Source: Diphasiastrum complanatum
Taxonomy: Eukaryota > Streptophyta > Lycopodiopsida > Lycopodiales > Lycopodiaceae
Assembly: GCA_029204225.1 (NCBI GenBank)
Contig: CM055111.1
Span: 5,297,903-5,361,902, forward strand
Reading direction: 5' to 3'
Length of the DNA stretch: 64,000 nucleotides
Positions 9,987 to 21,900 of the stretch are shown piece after piece. The position numbers and the translations under genes are program-made. The notes beneath the pieces were generated by a model. That model worked only from the letters and a program-made list of their open reading frames with translations, was not told the DNA's origin and made no database searches. Position 1 is the stretch's first letter. Every line of letters begins with the position of its first letter.

Positions 9987-12900
9987 CTGAAAGAACTCAG
10001 CTGTCAGTTCCAAGTGTTATGATGGAAATTTTGATTTATTGCTTAAGAAAAAACAGTTGCTCTTGTGAAGGGCACAGTTTTCAAAGGAAGAACAAAGCTT
10101 TGTGCATAGGTTGCATAGTAAGTACTTCATGAAGCCTGCAGAGGTCAAGATTTTAGCAGCAGGAGGATAAGCCTCAAGAAGAGAATCTATAGTTGCTATC
10201 ATGTCGTGAAAGTAATCCACTACCTGGAAAAGATGCACAAAAGGTTCCATCAGGAGAAATTCAGCAGTTCGACATAAGGATCTCATTGAAAGTTTAAATA
10301 AGAAATTACAGTCAGATTAGAAAAGACTGTTAACCTCAAATAGTTCTTTGCTCAGAGTGCTGCTTGCTGAAAGCTCGAGGTTGCATGCATTGGAAATCAC
10401 CTACATGGTTAAGCAGAATGTCACCACCCAAGATGTTGTCACAGCAAATGATATGTTAGACGATAGTTAAGACGATAGGCTTCAGAAGGGTATGTTCTAA
10501 CTATCAATGTAATTAAGTAGTTAAAAGCATGAGACCCCAGATAATTGCCTTTGCTATGGTATTTCAGGTCCTTTCACACTGACAAAAGCATTGGAAATGA
10601 TGTGCACATAAACTATTTTCTTGCATAAAAATTAAAAGAATAATTTGGTTTTGACGGCCCTGTAACTTCTATATAATTTTATTGTCAGTGTAGAGGCCCA
10701 AGGGACCAAACTATACTGTCACCACCATGACTTTCAAGTAGCAAGTATGGGTTTAAGTAGTTGGGATCCTATTGGAAGTTCCTAGCATAACTGTCGGAAA
10801 ACAAAGTGCATCTCTTGGAATGTGAACTAGGTCACTAAAGGGATTCTGCTTGGAGTAAGCTCGATTGATAGAGCTTTTCCATAAGAGGTTCTGCAAAACA
10901 GCCTATTTTCATTCATGCATGTTTCTATGTTGAACAATCCAGAGAGTATGTGCTACCAATTTGTGTCATCGATTCTTCATTCCAGGGGGATGATGCATGT
11001 CCTCCGAAGAGGGAGTGAGCAGCGGGTCCTTAAGATAGTCCAATTCTCCAATTTCAGTTGTAAAACAGAAAAATGAACGCCAACTACTAACAAGTCCATG
11101 GTGATTGCTGATTTTCACACCTTTCCATAAGAATCGCTTCAAATTTGCAGATTTACTGTGTAGAAAATTAAGCATCAGGTTGATGTGGATTAATTGCTGA
11201 TACTATGACGTTAAGAGCCGATTGCAAAATCAGGTTGGGTGTCAACACCACAAGTGGACTAATTTTCAGGATCTACCATCTTCGTTTGGCACTTGTTTTA
11301 CAAAATTTCTCAATATGTGAATGAAGTATCTCAGCAAGCTTTTATTGCTGCAAGTCTGTGCCCTGAGCAGGTTTGGTTGCTGCTCATTGCTCGCCTGATG
11401 TTTCAGCACACTATAAGCTACCTTTAAATTGTAATTTGAGATCATTGTTGTTTTTCTCTTTTATGTCCTAATTTGTGCACTGAATTGGAGTCAAACTCCT
11501 GACCTCAAGGAAAGGACAGGAAGTTGTCACAGCTTCATCATTGGAGGACGTAATTTTACATAATTACTCGGCATCTAATACACTGACATTTCAGCATCTC
11601 CAAAAAGCTGAAGACAAATGGCTCAAAAACAGAGATGTTGACTGAAGATGTGCAGCAAAAACGATGATGTCAGAAGATGTCTTAAGAGGTCCTGGTTGGA
11701 GTAATTCAACTAGGTCTTCTAAAGTATGCCAAGGAAGCAGAAACTTGAAGCTAATTAAGATATACAAATGTATTGTGACTCATTGATATTGTATGAATAT
11801 ACTATGTACTATGGTATCATTATGTATGTGTACGAATAATCTCAATTAGTTAGGGAGTGCTGAGTACAATCTTGAACTCAATGACCTGAACTATTATGTT
11901 AGAAACATAACTTCCTGACCTGAATTTCAACAAGCTCAGATAAAGTATATTGGAGAAAAAAATCAGCTACTTTCAATAATGAGAGGACTGGCTAGAAGGT
12001 TGGAAAGACTAGAATGGGTTGCTAGTCATTGCAAATATTACAAAGCTTACATGGCAAAGGAGATAAATGAAAATTAATTTGTCCTCTAAAGTTGAGGCGC
12101 TTAGATCTGTTGTATTGTAGATGGACGATAAGGTCCAACATCATGTCTCAATAACTTTCCCCCACTCAAAGAAGAATCTCTCAAGGAATAAAATCAAGAA
12201 TACAAAAGTGCAAAAAAATTCTCACTATATTCTTTACCTCGGCCAGTTCTCTTCAAACATTTGAAAGCATCTCGCTAATGTGCTTTTCATCCACTATGTA
12301 TGATGTCAAATGATAATGAGTCGGCTATAAAGATACGATGGGTAGATGGCAATAGACTGCCTTACAGGTCCCCTCAAAAAGGAACATTGCATCTTCAAGC
12401 TTACTCAAAGAAATCACAAAACCCTAATCATAAGAATTCAGTAAAGGAAAGCAGATTCAAGGATGCCTAGTCTCCATTAGGGTTAGGCACCCTATTAACA
12501 AGTATGCTTTTTGGATAATTGTTGAGGTTCTTGACTGAAGGTTTAAATAACCATGGTTAATTTTAAGATACCAAATGCATCAAGGACCTACAAGTATTAT
12601 GTTCTCCAAGTTCCTTGAAAACCCGTTCCGACCCTTTTAGGCCGGAATGTACAGGGTCGGAACATTTTCTTTTTATGTATATATAAAAAAAGGTCCTGGA
12701 ATGCTCCAACAATTTCAGTTAATGAGATCCAACTGTGCATCTGTCTATCTAGTGTAGATGACTCCAGCGATCTCCAGCGTATTTTTTTTATAGGTTGAAG
12801 TCAGCATCGCTGTTTTTTACCTTGTTAAAAGAACACCCACTCTCAAGCTAGATCATCCTAGAATTCCTTTGAGCCAACTAGCTTTTTGCCCCGTCACTCC

Positions 12901-15900
12901 GCTTTGCATCGGAGCTGAGCGAGGTAGAGAAACGACAGGAACAATGATATTACAGTATCCCACTTTTTTCCTTCGTAAAAACGTACGTAAAAAAATTGGT
13001 CAAGTTCCAGAACGGAATGCATTTTGGAACGCGTTCCAGAACACGTTCTGTTCCAGAACGGGCAACTATGTCTCCGACTATTATATTTTGTTTCAAAGTT
13101 GAGGAAACTATGAACAAATGCATTTAAGGAGCTATCATTTCATGCTTTAGGGTTTGATCCAACGGGGTTGGCTCTATGGGTTAGCTTGGCATGCAAAGTT
13201 TCTTTGGTCCCAGGTTCAAGCCCCCCTTGGAAACCAAGATGCATGCTTTAGGGTTAAGTAGGGTTGTGCTTGAAGACTTACGAAGACTTATAGATCATTG
13301 CTCAGTTTTGAGATGAGGTTCTTTTAAACTCGTGTATCTCTCAAGGAAAGAAATAAAACCGTAACAAAATAGTCAGGTAGAGACCTTAGGTTACTAAAGA
13401 GACTAGATCATTGCATACAATTGACATAGATATAGGGGTCAAGTTGGCGACATCCTCCAACAAATGAAAGTCTCTTATTTCACAAGGGAATGATGAGATA
13501 GATGTGGCAACAACATGACAAATTTTAAAGTTCAAACTAATAATTACCAGCTATTTTGACATTGTTGTTAAGACTTAGCCATGCAATTATTTACTATTTC
13601 AAGTTACAATTCCACGAATGCAATCATTCTTAGTAGCTATTACATAGACACTACTACACTCTCATTAGGACATCACTTTCTCAGAGGTATACTTGACACT
13701 TCAGATTAGGAACTTTGCTCTTTTTGTTTGCAATGAGACTTTGTGAGCTAAAAAATCAACAAACCATGAGGGTGATTGATGCTACCAATTTGTTATCGAA
13801 GTAGCAGCTATATTAAAATAGTAGCTGTGGGTAGAATAAATCTTTATGAAACAATAGATAAATCAGCTGCCATATATAGTAGATAAACTACATCAAAGCA
13901 TCTGTTGAATTGTCTACTAAATCCACCTCCAATTTCAATGGCTTAAATCTCCCAAAACAGTAGCTAAACAACCACTAAAACCTTTTTAGATTTTTTTTTA
14001 AATATGTTCTTGTTTCTTTGTACATAAGATCAAAATAGTAGGAGAAATATAGTAAAATTTGATAGAGCACAACCCCTTTAACAATCGATATAATGTAGGA
14101 TCCTAGCTAATTCCTCCACTAAAAAATTGGAAAATGTTCTACAATCGTGGATATGTTTATGAGAGAGATGTTCTCCAAAATCTAGCTAAATTGTAGCTAG
14201 CTATAAAAAAAATTGGTTGTGTTGCCTATTGTTGGTTGTGCGGTAGCTTCCACTTCTGCCTCCTCTTCCTTCATCAATGCTGCTTCTGATGTTGTCGCTC
14301 CTCCAGCCGATGCTACCATCAATCTTGCTTCAGCAACAGACCAGTATATGCCAAGACAAGCATATGAAGGCTACCTCAAAATCTAAGTGGATGCTCAATT
14401 GAAGTCCAACATCTTAAGGGGGCAATCGCTCTAATCAGGGATAATGCAACTCTTGAAGAGAAGGTCCAGCTATTGGAAGGAATGCCAAGAAAGAATAAAA
14501 GTATTGAGTCTCAAATCTAAATTGAAGGGCACATCTATTTTTTTAGATCATCTGTTAGTTAGTTGAAAGTCCACATCAACTGAAAACAGAATTCCATTGT
14601 GGGAACGTGATGTCTCTGCCACGTGTCAGCTTGTGAGAGGCTGAGTCAATCAATAAATACTCATGTACTGTTTCATGGTTTTCATTGAATGTACTTCAGT
14701 TTTACGAAGGTTCTAATGACTAGTCTCACGTCTTCTTTGAATATCGAATGCTTTCTAAATTCTGAAGGATTGTTCTTAATTTCTGTATCTACTAGTATCT
14801 TTCATGGTATCAGGGCCATTTAATGTGGTACAGAAAATGTTTTCAGTAAAGAAGACATTGAGCGTTTAAAGGAGATAGTAACCTGTTTCTTCGCGACTCC
14901 TGATTTTTCTTATAGTACTGTCTATTTTTCAGTGTAGTCGAATGACTTGGAATCCTGAATCTGGATTAATGAGGAACAGCTTGCAGATGTATGCACAAAA
15001 TCTTTAGGTAAAGCAAAACACCTAGCAATATGTAGAAAATTGGAACTCTCCTCTCACTGTGCTGAAGGGGAAGTGTTAGTTAGTTGAAAGTCTACGTCAA
15101 CTGAAAACAGAATTGCATCGTGGGAATGTGGTATCTCTGCCACGTGTCAGCTTGTGAGAGGCTGAGTCAATCAATAAATACCCATGTACTTCAGTTTTAC
15201 AAAGGTACTAATGACTAGTCTCATGTCTTCTTTGAATATCGAATACTTTCTGAATGATTGCTCTTAATTTCTGTATCTACTAGTATCTTTCAGATTTTAC
15301 CTATATATCCAAGTGGAAGAACGCAAGAATGCCTTGGATAGTGTGGATATGGGATTTGATAGGATATTTTTTGATGTTGGTGGCTTGGTTTCTATATATG
15401 GTGAGCTTTTTCTTCTGCTAAGCAAGGCTCATGAGCTTGCCATTTTTAATGGTTTTTCTTATTGGCCAAGTTCTGGTGACTATAGTTGCCACCCTCATAG
15501 TGGTGGCCACAGTGTCATGGACTATTTTTATGGAATCACCATCTCTCATACCTTTTTATCTAATTTCATTGTTTTGCCCACCACACTATCTGATTATTCA
15601 TTTCTTTCCATCCATCTGAAGCTTGTGTCTGGTAAGCAATTTCTGTAAGGCCTTCCTAAGCTTCATTATGCAACAGCCATATGTGCTCATGCAATTTAAG
15701 ATGTTCCAGCTCTACCTGTTATTTGTTCAACTACACAGCTACTTCAAGTGATTTTTGACTTTTATAACTGTTTCAAAATGTTTTGTTGAGCCTACCACAT
15801 TGCCATCTTTGTGTGATGTCAACCACCGCTTTGAGCCTTCTCCCTAGTTCTTCTCCTTCTCATACTCGTCTAAATTCAAACGTGATGAAGTCCAACATCA

Positions 15901-18900
15901 AATCCATGATGACCTCTTCCGTCAGGGCCTAATTGTACCTAGTCATAGTCCTTTTGGTCCTCCTATTTTATTTTGTGACAAAAGAAATGGGCGTCTTTGT
16001 AATGATTATTGTGCTCTAAATAAGCTTACTAGTTGTAGGCAGTACCCTATTTCTCAAACCTTTCTGATTAACTCTATAAAGCCAAAAAAAATTTCCAAAA
16101 TTGATCTTTGTTCTAGATGGGATGCATGATATGACATCCTCTTGTCTAAGCATGTTTCCCATTTGACTATTGCTTTTCATCTCCTTGTTGCTCATCAGTT
16201 TTATGCCAAACAATCCAAATGCTCTTTTGTTGTTTTTGAGATTGAATTTTTAGGTTTTCTTGTTTCCAATGGCCATGTTCGCCTTCATCCTGGTAAGCTT
16301 AAAGTTATCTTCACTTGGACCACTCCTACTAATGTTCACCAAGTTAGTACATTTCTCTATCTACCTCTGCATCTACGCAAGCCTGCCTCTCAATTTGCTA
16401 CTATTCATATCATTGGCTGCAATTTCTATATTCCTTTCAAATCAATATCCAATATAAACCCTGTTGGTCAAATGTTGTTGTTGATGCTTTGTCTCATTGT
16501 CTAGCTCTTATTTATAATCTTGTCACTACTACTCTAGTCAAATTTGATGAATTGTTGTTGCATATCTTAACCTATTTTGACTTTTGTGATGTATGTGCTT
16601 CCCCCAGCTACTTCATCTAGCCATCACCAAGTCTGTTCCGTCACAAACCATCACTTATTCCATCATGGGTCCCTTTGTATTACTAGCACTCTTGACATTC
16701 ATTCTATACTTCTCTCAAACACTAATTTATCTCTTGTTGGGGGCCAATTTCATTTCCAATATTCCTACTAGTCTCCCTAGAGACCATTCCTATTGGCCTT
16801 CTATGAATTCTCATCCGTCAATGTACTTTTTGTGCTTGCAATGAATACTCCCGTGCCAAGCTTTTTAGACTCCCCAACCTATGGCCCCCCATCCCTCATC
16901 ACCAATGGTTGCCTCGTGTATTGTCAACTTATATAGCATATCCCAGTTCTTGTGTTTCTAAAGCGCCACTTCTGTCCAGAATCCAATATTGTTCCCAATT
17001 TTCCAACCATATCTCCAATTTGTCAATTGAACAATCATCATAATTTTTTTTACAAAATTTTCCATGAACTTTGCCATATCCCAATCTTGACCGCATTTAT
17101 GTGATATCGCTGACTCGTCTCCTGATCCCATGAGTTGCAGAAAACCCTACCAAGATGTCGTTGTTTCTTGATTGACCACCTTGGAAGTGGTGGAAGAGCA
17201 CTTGGAGCTTGAGTTTCAACAACAGACGTCTTGCATGCCTACAATAATTCCTGATCAGAAACCAATGTTTGTAATGTCAATTTAATATCATCAAGCGTGG
17301 AACTCATAGCTTTCTCTGCCATGGACCTACATTTCCTCTTTTTTAAGATCAATGTTGACTTGATTCCTTGCACATCATCTTCAACTAGTTGGAAGTGCAT
17401 TTTTCTCATCTCCTCAAAGAAAAGATAGTGGAGAATGGGAGTGAAAGAGTATTGAAGACTTTTAGATTAGAAGAGTAAGCAATGAATAGAAAGCAATAGA
17501 TCAATAGTAAGCAAGAACAAAGAAGATCAATAGATCAAGCAAAAGCAAGAGCAAGATCACTAGCAATGAAGAGCAACCAAAAGCAAGCAAGCAAGATCTA
17601 TAGAGCTTAGAAGAGCAATAGCAAGCAAGAGCACTAAACACTAGATTAGAAAACCTATAAAACTTGAAAGCAAAAGAAGAGGAGCAAGAATGCTCGCGAA
17701 AATGCCATTTTATTGTCATTCAAGTTTCGCGTGGATTATCCACGTAGAAGTTATCCACGCGTGGATAATCCACGCGTGGATGTTCCACGCGTTTTTTTTC
17801 CCTCTCTTGGCACGTGAGAGGGTCCCCCACATGGGCTTGCATGCTTCAAATGTCATTCAATATTCTCGTAATCTTTTCTAGATTTTATGAGAATATTTTA
17901 TTGTAGGATTTTACATAAAATATATTTTTTAATATGATGGAATGTAAAAAAATCAATTCAAAGATCATTATGGTAGTATTTAATTGTTAAAACTAGTTTT
18001 ATATTGTTATAAATTTTATTTTTCTTGAGATTTGACATACAAGACAAAATCATGAGATAAGAAATAGTACACATATTATTATTAAACAAGTAATTTGACA
18101 AGTTTTTTAAGATTTTATGACATAATAATATGTCAAATCGGTGATGTCATAAAACCTCATCACCTTGGTAAACTCCTGCCACTGAGGTGTTCTCCTCTGA
18201 CAGTTAATAACAACAATTCCATACAACAGCAGGCTAGTTTGACTATTAACCAATGCTAGCAAATAAAAAAATGTAAAAACTCACATAACCATCTCTCAAA
18301 TCAAGAACATAACATCACCACTACATCTAGAGCATGCCATTTGCCTTGAGATATCTTTGGTATGCTCAAAACAACCAAAAATCATTTCCTAGTTATGTGT
18401 CCACATATTTTGCATCATCCCCATTAAATATATAGGTCATTAATGGTGAGCATATGCATGAAGATAAGGATTTAGATGCTTTTCATTTTAAATTTTCTAG
18501 CTTTGCTAAATTTCATAAGTTCTTCAGATTTTTTCGAAACCCAGTTAGCAACTTATGCTTGGGTATTGATGAGACATAAGCAATGTTGTTTGGCTAAGAT
18601 TTTTTGTTTACTGAATTTTATGATATTGTTTTGATTTAGATCCTTTGACTTTTTAAGCTTTACCAAATGATATTACTGACTTCTCTATATAAATTTGTGA
18701 AATTGGATATATCCTTCAGTCCTCGAAGCTTTGGTCTTTACGTTCGGGTAGTTTCCTTGTGTTTGTGCAAACATGAGCTCGAGAGCTAGCAAAGCTTTGT
18801 GGCTCGAAACATTTTGTTTCTTCAACTCCCTCTCAAAGTGTGGTAGCTTTACGACTCCTAGATTCTTCCTCTGCCTCTCGAAAGTTCATTTCTCTAAGAA

Positions 18901-21900
18901 CTTGGTGAAGATGTCTGCCACCATTTGCTTCATTCCAATGAAGCTAGTCTTCAATTCGTTTCTTGCGACTAGGTCCCTTATCAAATGATATTTGATTGCA
19001 ATGTGTTTCGTTCTTGATTGAAACATGGGATCCTTCGTCAAGTGTATGGCAGAAGTATTGTCCATTTGCAAGATCAGAAACTCTTTGGTGATTTCACCCA
19101 GTCCGTCGAGGAACTGTCTGAGCCATGTGATTTCGTTGGCCATCTTCGCGGCTGCAATATATTCTGCTTCGCAGATGACTGAGCTGTGATGGTCTGCTTC
19201 TTGCTGACCCAGAGAATTGTCGCACTTGCTGCAATGGTGCACCCTCCTGAGACACTTTTGCAGTCGTCCTTGAGTGATGCTCAACTTGCATCGCTGTAGG
19301 AGTGCATCTGGATTCCGGCATCACGAGAGTAACACAGCCCGAAATCCTTCGTCCTCTGAAGGTACTGTAAGATTCGCTTCACGATCTTCTAGTGTGTTAA
19401 GCCTGGGTTCGTGCTGAACTGGCTCATCCTGAACACGGCATAAGCAATGTCAGGGCGGGTGTTATCTGCTAAATACATTAGTGATCCAATTAGCCTCCTA
19501 TAAGGCATGTGCTGCATGATCTCTTTCTCTTCGTCAGTCTTTGGACTTTTTTCATTTGTCAGAATTGTTCCTACAAGCATTGGGGTGTTTGTCCCTTTGC
19601 AATCTATCATCCCGAAATCATCTAGGATTTTCTAGATGTACCTAGAGTGATGAAGGCATAGCTTTCCTTCGTCATAGTCGCGGTTGATTTGCAAGCCTAG
19701 ATGACATCTGGCTTCTCCTAGGTTTGTTATCTCGAAATGTTTTGAGATTTCGCTCTTCACTTAGGCAATGAGCTCTTCGCTTCTGCATAGTATCAGTGTG
19801 CCATCCACATACACAGCAACAATGATGATCTCCCCATCTGTGATCCTTACATAAATAATGGAATTGGCTATCAGTGGTTCGAAACCCAAGGATCGCAGGG
19901 CATGATCCTTCTTCTTGTACCATTGTTGCACAGATTGTTTCACTCTTGGTGAAAGGAGTTCGGGACATCTTCCCTTTCATGCACGCATCACAGGTTGTCG
20001 AGTTCGTTGCATTCGTGATGCTTACTCCTGTGATAGCTCCATGCTGGCATGCTTGATACAAGGTTCATGTGGCATAGTCTTCTGTGCCATAGAACATCTA
20101 TGGATTCGTGAGCTTGGTGTGCTTGATCTGCTGGTAGGCGTACCTTCAAGTGATACAAGTTACCCTTTCGTCTTCCTTGTGTAATCAGTGTGCTAGTGCT
20201 GGCATCAACGACATGGCATGTTTTGTTTGAAAACATCACGCGCATCCCGGCGTCTGCTATTTTTGCGATTGAGAGCAAGTCTTGTTGCATTGTTGGTACG
20301 AATAGAACATCGTCTAATCGTCGATCTTTGCCGTTTGTGTTGAGTCATAGCGAACCAATGCCATTCACTTGATGTCTTGATCTGTCTCCAAGAACCAGTG
20401 TGCGAAATTATGAATAAACATCTGATTACGAACAGACAACAATCAGACATCAAAGCATTTGAGATCATTCACTATGTGCATCATAGCTACTATATTATCA
20501 ATGAGCTTTTGTAAGAGCGTTGTTGTGACAAACCCACACAGCACATCGGCGTGAGAGGCACTATCTCTCTCACGAATTATATCAGATCGTCTCGCTTACT
20601 TGCGGACTTCTTGGACATCGGCTAGCAACAATGTGCTTAGCTTACATTGGTATACAACCAAATTGATGTTCCAATGCAATTGACAATCCAACTGATGTTC
20701 AATGCAACCAATTCTCTTATCTTCAATCTGCTTATATAGATGGGAAGAGAAAGGGTTTAATCTAATCTGAGATTACAAGAACGGCTGACTAAGCACGTTC
20801 TAACGGTATTCAAATTGCCTTCAGCATCATCCGTAGAGGGGTATGTCCCCCTGGTACTTTTTTTATTTCCTTTGTACTTGGAGCGTGAAGATCTGCCGCC
20901 TTTCGGTCTTCGAGTCTTCTTCACCTTCGTCTTCTCCATTGAGCCTTTGGGTCCACGAACATTTGATCTTCGCGTTCAAGTGTCCTTCAGTCCACGAACA
21001 TTTGACCTGCATGTTCGGGTGTCCTTCAGTCCACAAACATTTGGTCTTTGTCTTCGGGTATCCTTCAGTCCTCGAAGCTTTGGTCTTCGTGTTCGGGTAG
21101 TTCCCTTGTGTTTGTGCAAACATGAGCTCAAAAGCCAGCAAAGCTTTGTGGCTCAAAACATTTTGTTTCTTCATATGGTATATGTTGGCCGACTTTTCGG
21201 TCTGCTTTTGTACGTTTTCAAGAACATGTTAGAGTGAAGTTTTGTGATCCTTATTTAGGTCATATTGTTACTGTAGATACATCAATCCTTCCCTCATCGC
21301 TTTTGAAAGAGTAAAGGCACTAAATTTGTCCTTTCAGTAGATGCTTGCTCGTTAAAATTTATAACTACAAGTATTTATAAGTTCATTTACCATATTGAAG
21401 AATCTTTTCAAGTTCATGTTCTACAAAAAAATCTCTACTAGTACAAAGACGGGAAAACCTGTAGAATTGACAAGTGATCACTCCATATTTAACAGAATTT
21501 GAAATATTCGAAGAAATATGAGGCATGTGAATTACGTTCAAGTTACTGTATTCTGGCTGCAGCCTTTTATCAAAAATGTCAACCAATAAACCTAACCTAG
21601 CCTAGCTTATAGGCAGGTCTAAAAAATTGCAACTTATCATCACTAGTTGTACAATTAAGTTCACAAGAGTCTTTAGCATAGATTCGTCCACCAAAATCGT
21701 TAGGGTCTTTATATAAAGAACTACAAAAATTAGGAAGATCAGGAACAAATGAGTCATCAATATATCTTCTAACATGAGTTAATTTATGCAATAATATGGA
21801 ACAAGTACCACAAGAAACTAATCTTTTTATAAATTCAAATTTATAAGAGAAAAGATAAAAGTTAGCTAGATGAATAGCACAGTTAGTACCCATGGGAATA

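Larger units (their letters stand above)
14553..15292 (+). mobile_element. Internally deleted copia element with two LTRs
   Basis: Two direct repeats, both TGTTAGTTAG...ATCTTTCA, lie at 14553-14804 and 15074-15292. The left one is followed by TGGTATCAGGGC, a one-mismatch primer site for initiator tRNA-Met. The right one is preceded by the purine tract GAAGGGGAAG. The 269 bp interior keeps only the last copia RNase H codons (QLADVCTKSLGKAKHL, about 14970-15020). It is therefore a deletion derivative moved, if at all, by other copia enzymes. No matching 5 bp target duplication is seen at the outer edges. Confidence 0.85.
18707..21173 (-). mobile_element. Ty1/copia element with internal deletions and a truncated 3' LTR
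   Basis: The 5' LTR ends at 21173 and the 3' LTR starts at 18824; both begin TGAAGAAACAAAATGTTT in the element's sense. A purine tract (GAGAGGGAGT) precedes the 3' LTR. Between them are a protease scrap (HWFLET), the GAG-pre-integrase block (LWHRRLCHMNLV, then CDACMKGKMSRTPFTKSE), an RT fragment with YVDG instead of YVDD (about 19810), an RT tail (RRLIGSLMYLADNTRPDIAY) and RNase H (about 18890-19190, with ICEAEYIAAA and KHIAIKYHLIRD). The integrase core and front of RT are missing at about 19925, and gag is almost wholly missing. Not functional. Confidence 0.85.
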
